From: DASZHC01 sp035938215
Lineage (GTDB): Bacteria; Verrucomicrobiota; Verrucomicrobiia; Chthoniobacterales; JAFAMB01
Reading direction: 5' to 3'
Length of the DNA stretch: 19,144 nt
NCBI GenBank assembly: GCA_035938215.1
Contig: DASZHC010000169.1
Coordinates: 1 to 19,144, forward strand
Below the pieces are notes generated by a model, which was not told the origin of the DNA, made no database searches, and was given only the letters and a program-made list of their open reading frames with translations. Below are positions 7,977-15,660 of the stretch, piece by piece. The position numbers and the translations under genes are program-made. Each line of letters starts with the position of its first letter. The first letter of the stretch is position 1.

Positions 7977-8006
7977 TTGCGAGCCCAAATAAGAAAAACT
8001 TATCCT
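7977..8006 (+). promoter_or_regulatory. Candidate sigma-70-like promoter for the nuo operon
   Basis: TTGCGA at 7977-7982 and TATCCT at 8001-8006 are separated by 18 bases. Each matches four of six consensus positions. Transcription would begin about 20 bases before the nuoD ATG, leaving a short leader. This match is weak and could be chance. Confidence 0.22.
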
Positions 8007-8031
8007 TTTCCAGATTCGCCACCTTTGTGCC

Positions 8032-9285
8032 ATGGCAACCATCACTCGCGATATCGAAACTCCTGATACGCTTGCGCGCGCCGCAAGATCGCTGGAAGCC
8101 ATAAGTGATTCAGAACTACTCGGCGAAAGGCTTACCATCAACATGGGGCCCTCTCATCCGGCTACCCATGGCGTTTTACGCATTGTTCTTCAACTGGATG
8201 GTGAAATCATCACGCGCGCCGACCCTGACGTTGGTTACCTGCATCGAGGTGATGAAAAAATCGCAGAGAACATGCAATACAACCAGTTCGTCCCGTACAC
8301 GGACCGCCTGGATTATCTTGCGCCTCTGGCAAATAACGTTGCGTACGCTTTGGCTGTAGAGAAATTGATGGGTTGGGAACTGCCGCCGCGCGGAAAGGCC
8401 ATACGCGTGATCTGTTGCGAAATCGCCCGGATCTCTGCTCATCTTCTTGGGGTTGGGGCCTTCGCGATGGACGTGGGCGCAATGACCGTCTTTTTGTACA
8501 CATTCACCGAACGCGAAAAACTTTACAATCTCATCGAGTTGCTGACTGGAGCGAGATTCACGACCTCTTATACGAGAGTTGGCGGCATGACGCGCGATCT
8601 TCCCGATGGGTTCATCGAAGCGCTGAGGAAGTTTCTGGACGAGTTCATCCCTCAGCTTGACGAGGTCGACAAGCTTCTGACCCGCAATAGGATCTGGGTA
8701 GATCGCACAAAAGACCTGGGCGTCATTTCAAAAGAGGACGCCATCTCTTACGGCCTGAGCGGACCGAATATTCGCGCTAGCGGCGTCGACTACGACATCC
8801 GCAAAGCCAAACCGTACCTTGATTATCAGAACTACGATTTTGACATTCCGATTGGCACGGTGGGTGACGCGTATGACCGGTATCTCGTCCGGCTTGAGGA
8901 GATGCGCCAGAGCGTCAAAATATTGCGCCAGGCGATCGAAAAACTACCCAGCGGCCCGGTGACCGTGCAGGACCCTAAAAATCTTCCGCCCAGAAAGCCG
9001 GAAGTCCTCCTGAAGATGGAGGAATTGATCCATCATTTTATCCTCCACACCGAAGGCGTCCAGGCTCCTCCCGGAGAAGTCTATTTCAGCGCCGAAAATC
9101 CAAAGGGGGAGCTGGGTTTTTATATCAACAGCCGCGGAGGCGGTGTGCCTCACCGGTTAAAGATTCGGGCCCCCTCTTTCGTGAATCTGAGCATTCTCCC
9201 GAAAATCCTGCCCGGCCATATGATGAGCGATGTTGTGGCGATACTTGGAAGCTTGGATTTTGTCATGGGTGAGTCTGATAGATAG
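8032..9285 (+). CDS. nuoD: NADH-quinone oxidoreductase subunit D
   Basis: NuoD is the 49-kDa-type subunit that, with NuoB, forms the quinone-reducing pocket of complex I. The 417 residues are complete and not fused to NuoC. INMGPSHPATHGVL (36-49) carries H46, and QFVPYTDRLDY ends in Y95. Their 49-residue spacing equals that of the bovine quinone-contacting His59/Tyr108 pair. The body has the nickel-hydrogenase-like sequence of the family (VGYLHRGDEK, TRVGGMTRD) and the usual C-terminal HRLKIRAPSF. It is the first nuo gene in the cluster; nuoA, B and C are not beside it. The ATG at 8032 lacks a good ribosome binding site, but no later start would keep the HPATHG motif with a sensible N-terminus. 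Confidence 0.96.
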   Translation: MATITRDIETPDTLARAARSLEAISDSELLGERLTINMGPSHPATHGVLRIVLQLDGEIITRADPDVGYLHRGDEKIAENMQYNQFVPYTDRLDYLAPLANNVAYALAVEKLMGWELPPRGKAIRVICCEIARISAHLLGVGAFAMDVGAMTVFLYTFTEREKLYNLIELLTGARFTTSYTRVGGMTRDLPDGFIEALRKFLDEFIPQLDEVDKLLTRNRIWVDRTKDLGVISKEDAISYGLSGPNIRASGVDYDIRKAKPYLDYQNYDFDIPIGTVGDAYDRYLVRLEEMRQSVKILRQAIEKLPSGPVTVQDPKNLPPRKPEVLLKMEELIHHFILHTEGVQAPPGEVYFSAENPKGELGFYINSRGGGVPHRLKIRAPSFVNLSILPKILPGHMMSDVVAILGSLDFVMGESDR

Positions 9286-9287
9286 CG

Positions 9288-9578
9288 ATGCGGGGAGGCG
9301 CGCTTATTCTGGTCGCCGCGTTGCTCGCAACAACCGGCTGCGAGCGAGAGTTTGCCAATCGGAATCTGGAACAGTTGAAACCGAATATGTCCCAGAAGGA
9401 GGTTGAGTCGATAATCGGAGATCCTGACCGAATTGAGAAGGTTGATCTGGAGTTAGAAACGCAAAGGAAGACAATCTCTATCACGCGATATTTTTACAAA
9501 CAGAAGGGCCAGACCATCGTGCTACAGTTTCAGAATGGCCGGCTCATCAATACGCCTGAAAAGCTGAAGGAGAACTGA
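9288..9578 (+). CDS. Small lipoprotein with SmpA/OmlA (BamE-like) domain
   Basis: A 96-residue protein. Residues 1-18 are a short signal peptide (MRGGALILVAALLATTGC) ending at C18, the likely lipidated cysteine, although Thr at -3 is less usual than Leu. Residues about 28-50 (LEQLKPNMSQKEVESIIGDP) match the SmpA/OmlA pattern of an L-x-x-G/N-M-T/S-x-x-x-V turn and a G-x-P end. A strand pair follows (ISITRYFY, TIVLQFQNGRLI). Such lipoproteins usually face the periplasm. The gene starts 2 bases after nuoD and ends 1 base before nuoE, so it is part of the complex I operon. It is not a known complex I subunit. A role in assembly or in linking the complex to the envelope is conjecture. Confidence 0.75.
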   Translation: MRGGALILVAALLATTGCEREFANRNLEQLKPNMSQKEVESIIGDPDRIEKVDLELETQRKTISITRYFYKQKGQTIVLQFQNGRLINTPEKLKEN

Positions 9579-9579
9579 G

Positions 9580-10074
9580 ATGGAAATTCCGCCCGAGCTT
9601 GAATCGCAGATCGATGAGGTCATAACGCACTACCCAGTTTCAAAGCGGAGCGCTTCTTTGCCGCTTCTTCATCTGTTCCAGGAATATTTCGGCCGCATTG
9701 AGGACGAAGCAATCGAGTGGGTTGCACGCAAACTTGAGCTCGAACCAATCAATGTGCTGGAGTTGGTAACATTTTATCCAATGTTCCGAAGGGAACCTCT
9801 AGGCAGGCATCACATCCGGGTCTGCCGAACCCTTTCCTGTGCCATGGCAGGCGGCTACCAACTCCTCGATACGTTTTGTAAACACACAAACATCGTCCGC
9901 GAACAGAGTGGCCACGGCGATCATCTCTTGAAAAGCGCCGACGGAAAGTACAGCATTGAATTTGTTGAGTGCCTTGCGAGCTGCGGTTTCGGACCTGTTT
10001 GCATGATTGACGACGACTTTTTTGAAGCGGTGGCGCAAGAGGAAGTTCCACAATTACTCGAAAAATATCAGTAG
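9580..10074 (+). CDS. nuoE: NADH-quinone oxidoreductase subunit E
   Basis: NuoE is the 24-kDa-type thioredoxin-fold subunit of the NADH-oxidising module and holds the [2Fe-2S] cluster N1a. The ligands are plain: C82-x4-C87 (VCRTLSC) and C131-x3-C135 (ECLASCGFGP). At 164 residues it is of normal size (166 in E. coli). The ATG at 9580 has AAGGAG seven bases upstream (9567-9572), inside the end of the lipoprotein gene, so translation of the two is probably linked. nuoF follows after 2 bases. Confidence 0.96.
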   Translation: MEIPPELESQIDEVITHYPVSKRSASLPLLHLFQEYFGRIEDEAIEWVARKLELEPINVLELVTFYPMFRREPLGRHHIRVCRTLSCAMAGGYQLLDTFCKHTNIVREQSGHGDHLLKSADGKYSIEFVECLASCGFGPVCMIDDDFFEAVAQEEVPQLLEKYQ

Positions 10075-10076
10075 CC

Positions 10077-11444
10077 ATGGCGTCCACGGTTCGAACACCT
10101 CACCCCCGTGAAAAGCGGATCATCTTCAGGAATATCGATCGTCCTGGTTGGACCAATGACATCGATTGCTACCTTCGGGATGGCGGGTACGCCGAGCTGA
10201 AGAAGGCGTTTACGATGAAACCGGAACAAATCGTCAACGAGGTCAAAGCTTCCGGATTGCGCGGGCGCGGCGGTGCAGGATTTCCTTGTGGAGTTAAGTG
10301 GGGATTCATCAAGCCGGGAGGCCCGAAACCGGTTTATCTGATTTGCAACGCCGACGAATCAGAACCTGGAACATTCAAAGACCGCTACATCATACATCAG
10401 GATCCGCACCAATTGCTCGAGGGAACGGTCATTTCCTGTTACGCCGTGAACGCTCGGCTTGCCTACATCTACATCCGCGGCGAATTCCCTCTCGGCGCGA
10501 AGATACTAGAACGAGCGCTCGTCGAGGCGCGCCAGCACGGGTTTCTCGGGAAGAACATTTTTGGCTCGGGATTCGACTGCGAGATTTACGTCCACCGCGG
10601 CGCCGGCGCCTACATTTGCGGAGAGGAGACGGGACTCATCGAATCGATGGAAGGCAAGCGGCCCTACCCGCGCATCAAGCCACCCTACTTTCCCGCAGTT
10701 CTAGGCTTGTACATGTGCCCGACGATCGTCAACAACGTGGAGACACTCTGCAACGTAAAGCACATTGTGCGGATGGGCGGGGCCGAATATGCAAAAATGG
10801 GTAAGCCGAATAACACCGGAACCCGGCTACTGTGCGTGAGCGGAGACGTTCAAAAGCCGGGCTACTATGAATTCGAGGTGGGCGGCATTACTTTCGGCGA
10901 ATTGATCTACGACATTTGCGGCGGGTTGCGGCCTGGACGAAAGCTTAGGGCGGTCATCCCGGGAGGCAGTTCTGCGAAGGTCTTGAGCGTGGCAGACCGA
11001 TACAAGATCAAGAGCAGGCAACCCGACGGATCGATGCTGGAGAAGGAGATGGGCCTGGAGGAAGTCCCGATCGATTTCGATACTTTGGCCGCAGCCGGTT
11101 CGATGGCGGGTTCGGGCGGCATCATCGTTATGGATGATTCGCGCGACATGGTCTGGGCCCTGAACAATATCAATGAATTCTACGCTCACGAGAGCTGCGG
11201 CCAGTGCACGCCTTGCAGGGAAGGATCACTTTGGATGAAGAAAATCACCGAACGAATGGTGCATGGAGGAGGAACAAAGCAGGATACCGACACACTCAAA
11301 AGCGTGGCTGACAATATTGCGGGCCGAACCATCTGCGCTTTTGGGGAAGCTTGCGCGTGGCCGACTCAAAGCTTTGTCGCGAAATTCCGAGACGACTTTG
11401 TCGCGAAATCGGCCGGCAAGGAAAATGGGAATGGATTACGATGA
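10077..11444 (+). CDS. nuoF: NADH-quinone oxidoreductase subunit F
   Basis: NuoF binds NADH and FMN and passes electrons to cluster N3 in the peripheral arm. The 455 residues include the Gly-rich GLRGRGGAGFPCG (60-72) and CNADESEPGTFKDR (90-103) that form the nucleotide sites, and CGEETGLIESMEGKRPYPR (181-199). N3 ligands are C374, C377, C380 and C420 (ESCGQCTPCREG, TICAFGEAC). An insert of about 26 residues lies between IPGGSSAKV and PIDFDTLAAAGS (about 305-330), absent from the E. coli protein and perhaps lineage-typical. The gene overlaps nuoG by ATGA at 11441-11444. Confidence 0.96.
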   Translation: MASTVRTPHPREKRIIFRNIDRPGWTNDIDCYLRDGGYAELKKAFTMKPEQIVNEVKASGLRGRGGAGFPCGVKWGFIKPGGPKPVYLICNADESEPGTFKDRYIIHQDPHQLLEGTVISCYAVNARLAYIYIRGEFPLGAKILERALVEARQHGFLGKNIFGSGFDCEIYVHRGAGAYICGEETGLIESMEGKRPYPRIKPPYFPAVLGLYMCPTIVNNVETLCNVKHIVRMGGAEYAKMGKPNNTGTRLLCVSGDVQKPGYYEFEVGGITFGELIYDICGGLRPGRKLRAVIPGGSSAKVLSVADRYKIKSRQPDGSMLEKEMGLEEVPIDFDTLAAAGSMAGSGGIIVMDDSRDMVWALNNINEFYAHESCGQCTPCREGSLWMKKITERMVHGGGTKQDTDTLKSVADNIAGRTICAFGEACAWPTQSFVAKFRDDFVAKSAGKENGNGLR

Positions 11445-13114
11445 GTGCGCCAACCGAACTCCTGAACGTCCAGATCGACGGTGCGTGGCATCAGTTCCCG
11501 AAGGGGACGCGGGTCATCGAGGCATGCAGCCAAGCGGGTAAGTTCATTCCTCACTATTGTTATCATCCGAAATTGAGTTCACCGGGCAATTGCCGGATGT
11601 GCCTGATCGAGATGGGTATGCCAAAGCCGGGCCCGGATCGAAAACCTGAAATGGGCCCTGACGGAAAGCCTGTCATCAGTTGGATCCCACGCCCCCAGAT
11701 ATCCTGTGCGCAGGATATTGCGGAAGGGATGGCAATTCGCACAGATTCTCCATTAGTTAAGGAGTGCAGAAACGGCGTGATGGAGTTTCTTTTGATAAAC
11801 CATCCGCTCGACTGCCCAATCTGCGATCAAGCCGGCGAATGCCATCTCCAGGAGTACAGCGTTGAATTCGGTACAGCCGGCTCGCGTTTTCTGGATGAGA
11901 AAGTGAAAAAGCCGAAGCGCGTGGAACTCGGACCCCGCGTGACGCTCGATGACGAACGCTGCATTCTCTGTTCGCGCTGTATCCGTTTCATGAAGGAAGT
12001 AGCCCATGACGATGTTTTGGGATTTGTGAGTCGCGGCAGCCATACCTATCTCACCGCGCATCCGAACAAGCCTTTGGACAGCAACTACTCACTGAACACG
12101 GTGGATATCTGCCCGGTGGGAGCTCTGACGAGCACAGATTTCCGCTTCAAGATGCGGGTTTGGTTTCTAAAGGAAACGAAGAGTATTTGTACGAGCTGCG
12201 CGACCGGATGCAACACCATCATCGGAACTCGATTGAACACCATTTATCGTCAAACACCCAGAGAGAATGACGAGGTGAACTCTTCTTGGATGTGCGACTA
12301 CGGAAGATTGAACTTTCACTACCTCAATTCTCCCGAGCGACTTCAGACGCCGCAAATTCGGGAAAGGGATGTTCTGGTTAGCTCAAGCTGGAAGAGCGCT
12401 TTGGCAAGAGCGGGTGACGAGTTGAAAAAATTCGCGAACGGTCAGATCGCGCTTATCGGGTCCGCCCGAATGACCAACGAAGAACTCTGGCTTACGAAAA
12501 AGCTCATCGAGACACTGGGCGTTGCGCATCACGACGTCGTGCCAAGACGGGGAGAAGCCGATCAGATTCTGGTCAGCGCCGATCGTAATCCAAACACGCT
12601 GGGTGCCCAATTGTTCGGTATAACGAGCGAAAATCCTGGAGGAAAACTTTCTGAAATCGTGGAGAAGGTTCGTTCGGGAGCGATTCGAGCCATCGTGGCT
12701 CTAGGTGAAGATCTCACCGAAATCGGCCTGACCGTCGACAATTTGAAAAAGCTTTCTTTAATAGTGGCGACGGGAATTTTGCCAAACGACACCACGCGGC
12801 ACGCGACCGTGTTGCTTCCCGGATCCGGGTTCGCCGAGAAGAGAGGATCCATGATCAACTTTCGAGGCCGCCTGCAGCGTTTGAATCGGGCGGTACAAGC
12901 GCCCGGTGAAGCAAGGGACGATTGGGAGATTCTGCGGGATCTCATCCAGCAGTCGACGGGATCGAACGGCATCTATCTGATTGAGGATGTTTTCCGGCAA
13001 ATCGCAGAAGCGATTCCGGAGATGAAAGGGCTATCTCTCAGCAGGATCAGCGACAAGGGCGTTCAACTCGTCGAAGAAGGCGAGGAAGCAACAGAAACGC
13101 CGGCATCGGTATGA
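11441..13114 (+). CDS. nuoG: NADH-quinone oxidoreductase subunit G
   Basis: NuoG is the largest peripheral subunit and an iron-sulfur wire. All ligand sets are visible: [2Fe-2S] N1b at C40, C51, C54 and C89; N5 at H121, C125, C128 and C134; N4 at C174, C177, C180 and C224; and N7 at C250, C253, C257 and C285 (CxxCxxxCx27C). The N1b, N5 and N7 spacings match Thermus Nqo3. At 557 residues it is much shorter than the E. coli (908) or Thermus (783) proteins, so the molybdopterin-type C-terminal domain is reduced but not frameshifted. The open frame extends up to 11351, but the ATG overlapping the nuoF stop gives the proper N-terminus. Confidence 0.95.
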   Translation: MSAPTELLNVQIDGAWHQFPKGTRVIEACSQAGKFIPHYCYHPKLSSPGNCRMCLIEMGMPKPGPDRKPEMGPDGKPVISWIPRPQISCAQDIAEGMAIRTDSPLVKECRNGVMEFLLINHPLDCPICDQAGECHLQEYSVEFGTAGSRFLDEKVKKPKRVELGPRVTLDDERCILCSRCIRFMKEVAHDDVLGFVSRGSHTYLTAHPNKPLDSNYSLNTVDICPVGALTSTDFRFKMRVWFLKETKSICTSCATGCNTIIGTRLNTIYRQTPRENDEVNSSWMCDYGRLNFHYLNSPERLQTPQIRERDVLVSSSWKSALARAGDELKKFANGQIALIGSARMTNEELWLTKKLIETLGVAHHDVVPRRGEADQILVSADRNPNTLGAQLFGITSENPGGKLSEIVEKVRSGAIRAIVALGEDLTEIGLTVDNLKKLSLIVATGILPNDTTRHATVLLPGSGFAEKRGSMINFRGRLQRLNRAVQAPGEARDDWEILRDLIQQSTGSNGIYLIEDVFRQIAEAIPEMKGLSLSRISDKGVQLVEEGEEATETPASV

Positions 13115-14286
13115 GCCCCGTATTGACGACAATCCTGATCTCCCTGGCCAAGACAATCGGTCTGATCTTCATCATCATCCTGCCGATGGTTTCGTACACC
13201 GTCTACGCCGAACGGCGCGTCAGCGCCATGATTCAGGATCGGCTCGGTCCAAACCGGGTCGGGATTCCGATGACATTGCTGGGGTTCAGCAAGGACATCC
13301 CCTTTTTTGGTCTCTTACAGCCAATCGCTGACGCGGTAAAGCTTCTGCTCAAAGAGGATTTTACTCCGGCGCACGTTAACAAGCTTTACTATTGGCTTGC
13401 GCCCGCATGCGCGATGGCTCCGTCGATGATGGCTTTGGCGGTCATCCCGTTTGGAAGCACATTTCTAGGTGTGCCAATGGTGATTGCTGATGTGAACGTC
13501 GGCGTCCTTTGGGTCTTCGCCGTTTCGTCCCTGGGAGTATACGGAATTGTCCTGGCGGGTTGGTCTTCCAATTCGAAATACCCTTTTCTAGGAGGGATTC
13601 GATCGAGCTCGCAAATGATCTCCTACGAGCTTTCACTCGGCTTATCGGTAATACCGATTTTCATGTTATGCGGAACACTGAATCTGCCGGCGATCGTAAA
13701 GTACCAGATCGAGCACGGCTGGTTGATCTCTCCTGTTTGGATCAAAGGAATCAGCGTTTTTCCGTTGAGTATCAATTTTCAGGAGATCCTCCAATCGTTT
13801 GACATCTTGAAGTTCGTTCTCTGGATACCGCTATTTGTTTCATTCGTCGTTTTTACGATATCCATGTTTGCGGAGACGAACCGCCTTCCTTTTGATCTGC
13901 CAGAGTCAGAGACAGAACTTGTGGGCGGCTACCACACCGAATATTCGTCGATGAAGTTTGCGCTGTTTTTCCTCGGCGAATATGCAGCGATGATCACTGG
14001 GTCCGCCGTGATCGTGACACTTTACTTTGGAGCGTGGCATATCCCGTTCTTGCCGACGACGATCGACGATCCTTTTTCATTTTTGGGGATCGTATTAGGG
14101 CTGCTTCATATCGCCGCCTTTTTCCTGAAAGTTGCCTTGCTCCTTTTCTTTTTCATCTGGGTCCGCTGGACTTTGCCTCGATTTCGCTACGATCAGCTGA
14201 TGCGGCTCGGCTGGTACTTTTTCATCGAGATCGCGCTGGTGAATGTGTTCGTCGTCGCGCTCATTTTGCCTTTCATGCGGAAATAA
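13111..14286 (+). CDS. nuoH: NADH-quinone oxidoreductase subunit H
   Basis: NuoH joins the peripheral and membrane arms and lines the quinone tunnel and its proton path. The 391-residue protein has about eight to nine hydrophobic helices. The hallmark acidic loop FAETNRLPFDLPESETELVG (253-272) and then HTEYSSMKFALFFLGEY are intact, as is the N-terminal YAERRVSAMIQDRLGPNRVG. It is longer than the E. coli protein (325), with extra residues mainly in the central loops (around 197-215). It starts in an ATGA overlap with the nuoG stop. Confidence 0.96.
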   Translation: MSPVLTTILISLAKTIGLIFIIILPMVSYTVYAERRVSAMIQDRLGPNRVGIPMTLLGFSKDIPFFGLLQPIADAVKLLLKEDFTPAHVNKLYYWLAPACAMAPSMMALAVIPFGSTFLGVPMVIADVNVGVLWVFAVSSLGVYGIVLAGWSSNSKYPFLGGIRSSSQMISYELSLGLSVIPIFMLCGTLNLPAIVKYQIEHGWLISPVWIKGISVFPLSINFQEILQSFDILKFVLWIPLFVSFVVFTISMFAETNRLPFDLPESETELVGGYHTEYSSMKFALFFLGEYAAMITGSAVIVTLYFGAWHIPFLPTTIDDPFSFLGIVLGLLHIAAFFLKVALLLFFFIWVRWTLPRFRYDQLMRLGWYFFIEIALVNVFVVALILPFMRK

Positions 14287-14297
14287 GGAGTTCACAC

Positions 14298-14828
14298 ATG
14301 GCTTACACTGTCGCTCGCCCGAAACTGACTTTTGCGGAAAAGGCTTATCTTCCCGCGATCATGACAGGTCTGGGCATCACGCTTCGCCATTTCCTGGAGA
14401 TTCTTTCTGGGAAAAAGAAGGTGACGATGCAGTATCCGGAGGAGACTTGGGATCAGAAATTGCCCGCTCATTATCGCGGGGCGCCGACCTTGGTCAAGGA
14501 TGAGCATGGGCGCGAACGATGCGTTGCATGTCAGTTGTGCGAATTCATATGTCCACCGCGCGCAATAACAATCATCCCAGGCGAAATTCCGGAGGAGAGC
14601 CGATGGCGAAAGGTCGAAAAATATCCGAAGGAGTTCGAAATCGACATGATCCGCTGCATCTATTGCGGGTTATGCGAAGAAGTCTGCCCGGAGCAAGCGA
14701 TTTTCTTGCGTAAGGATTACGCGATAACGGGTTTGAGCCGGCAGGAGATGGTCTACAACAAGGAAAAGCTCTATGAATTGGGGGGCGTCATGACTGGGCT
14801 CGTTCACAAGTGGAACGAAAAGAAATAG
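14298..14828 (+). CDS. nuoI: NADH-quinone oxidoreductase subunit I
   Basis: NuoI is the ferredoxin-like subunit carrying clusters N6a and N6b that pass electrons toward the quinone site. The two CxxCxxCxxxCP motifs are C75, C78, C81 and C85 (CVACQLCEFICP) and C120, C123, C126 and C130 (CIYCGLCEEVCP). At 176 residues it is full length (180 in E. coli). The N-terminal helix (about 18-40) docks on the membrane arm. The frame is open from 14034, inside nuoH, but the ATG at 14298 has AAGGAG seven bases before it (14285-14290) and gives the usual start. Confidence 0.96.
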   Translation: MAYTVARPKLTFAEKAYLPAIMTGLGITLRHFLEILSGKKKVTMQYPEETWDQKLPAHYRGAPTLVKDEHGRERCVACQLCEFICPPRAITIIPGEIPEESRWRKVEKYPKEFEIDMIRCIYCGLCEEVCPEQAIFLRKDYAITGLSRQEMVYNKEKLYELGGVMTGLVHKWNEKK

Positions 14829-14832
14829 GCGT

Positions 14833-15336
14833 ATGTCACCAATCCTTTTCTGGATCTTCGTCGCGATCATGCTCTTCTTCGCCGGGATGGTGGTGCTGAA
14901 TCGCAACCCGGTCGCAAGCGCTTTAAGCCTGGTGGTATCATTTATGGCGCTGGCCGCACTTTACGTGTCTCTGGATGCGTATTTTATCGGGGTGATACAG
15001 ATCCTGGTTTATGCCGGAGCGGTGATGGTGGTGTTTCTTTTCATCATAATGCTGCTCGATCTAAAGGCAGAAGTACGCAGGAGAATGAATTTCCCGGCCG
15101 TTTGCGGGGGATTCGTGGTCATCCTGCTGTTTCTTAAGGTGCTTTCCGATGTTTGTTACGGCGTTTTTGGTGGAAATGCCAAACTGCCGCCAATTTCTCA
15201 GGGCCCTCAGGGGGATGCTTGGCAGGTAGGTATGCTTATTTTTGAGCGCTACAATCTGGCGCTGCAGGTAGTAGGAACCTTGATTCTCGTGGCGTCGATC
15301 GGCGTTGTAATACTAAGCAAACGGGAGCTCAAATAG
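14833..15336 (+). CDS. nuoJ: NADH-quinone oxidoreductase subunit J
   Basis: NuoJ is a membrane-arm subunit with five helices whose third helix, with a pi-bulge, takes part in coupling. The 167 residues contain the conserved GVIQILVYAGAVMVVFLFII (53-72), including Y60, and the first helix followed by the NPVASALSLV turn. The gene follows nuoI after 4 bases and precedes nuoK by 3. The length is a little short of the E. coli protein (184) but complete. Confidence 0.94.
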   Translation: MSPILFWIFVAIMLFFAGMVVLNRNPVASALSLVVSFMALAALYVSLDAYFIGVIQILVYAGAVMVVFLFIIMLLDLKAEVRRRMNFPAVCGGFVVILLFLKVLSDVCYGVFGGNAKLPPISQGPQGDAWQVGMLIFERYNLALQVVGTLILVASIGVVILSKRELK

Positions 15337-15339
15337 TCG

Positions 15340-15657
15340 ATGGTTACTCTCAATGATTATCTGATGGCCAGCGGCTTGTTGTTCGCCATTGGGTTTGCGG
15401 GCGTACTTCTGAGGCGCAACGTGATCATCATTTTCATGGCGTTAGAACTGATGCTAAATGCGGCCAATCTATCGTTGATCGGCTTTTCGAGATTCAATGT
15501 TCAGAACGGCTTGCCTGATTATAACGCCCAGGTCCTGGTGTTTTTCGTAATAACTGTAGCGGCTGCGGAAGTTACCGTTGGATTGGCCATTATTGTCGCT
15601 TTGTTCAGAGCCAGACAGACCACTCACGTGGAAGATATCAGCACCTTAAAATTCTGA
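15340..15657 (+). CDS. nuoK: NADH-quinone oxidoreductase subunit K
   Basis: NuoK is the small three-helix subunit of the membrane arm that shares its proton channel with NuoJ and NuoN. At 105 residues it is of standard size. Both membrane glutamates are present: E36 in FMALELMLNAANL and E77 in TVAAAEVTVGLAIIV, equivalent to E36 and E72 of E. coli. It starts at ATG 15340, 3 bases after nuoJ; nuoL begins 3 bases after its stop. Confidence 0.95.
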   Translation: MVTLNDYLMASGLLFAIGFAGVLLRRNVIIIFMALELMLNAANLSLIGFSRFNVQNGLPDYNAQVLVFFVITVAAAEVTVGLAIIVALFRARQTTHVEDISTLKF

Positions 15658-15660
15658 CGA

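Larger units (their letters stand above)
7798..8031. promoter_or_regulatory. Divergent intergenic region between ndh and nuoD
   Basis: This 234-base gap must hold the promoters for both the leftward ndh block and the rightward nuo operon unless distant promoters are used. It contains the ndh ribosome binding site, a GC-rich hairpin and one weak promoter-like pair facing nuoD (separate entries). I found no convincing sigma-70 pair facing ndh and no repeated operator. A 60-codon leftward ORF at 7840-8022 has no family resemblance and is taken as chance. Confidence 0.55.

Noticed and set aside
7840..8022. Leftward 60-codon ORF in the ndh-nuoD gap
   Set aside because: No ribosome binding site or family resemblance; it includes the GC-rich hairpin and is best read as intergenic DNA.
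11351..11440. Longer nuoG start
   Set aside because: The extra 30 residues are an out-of-frame reading of the nuoF end and do not resemble the NuoG N-terminus.
14034..14297. Longer nuoI start
   Set aside because: The extension is nuoH read in another frame; the ATG at 14298 has a strong ribosome binding site.
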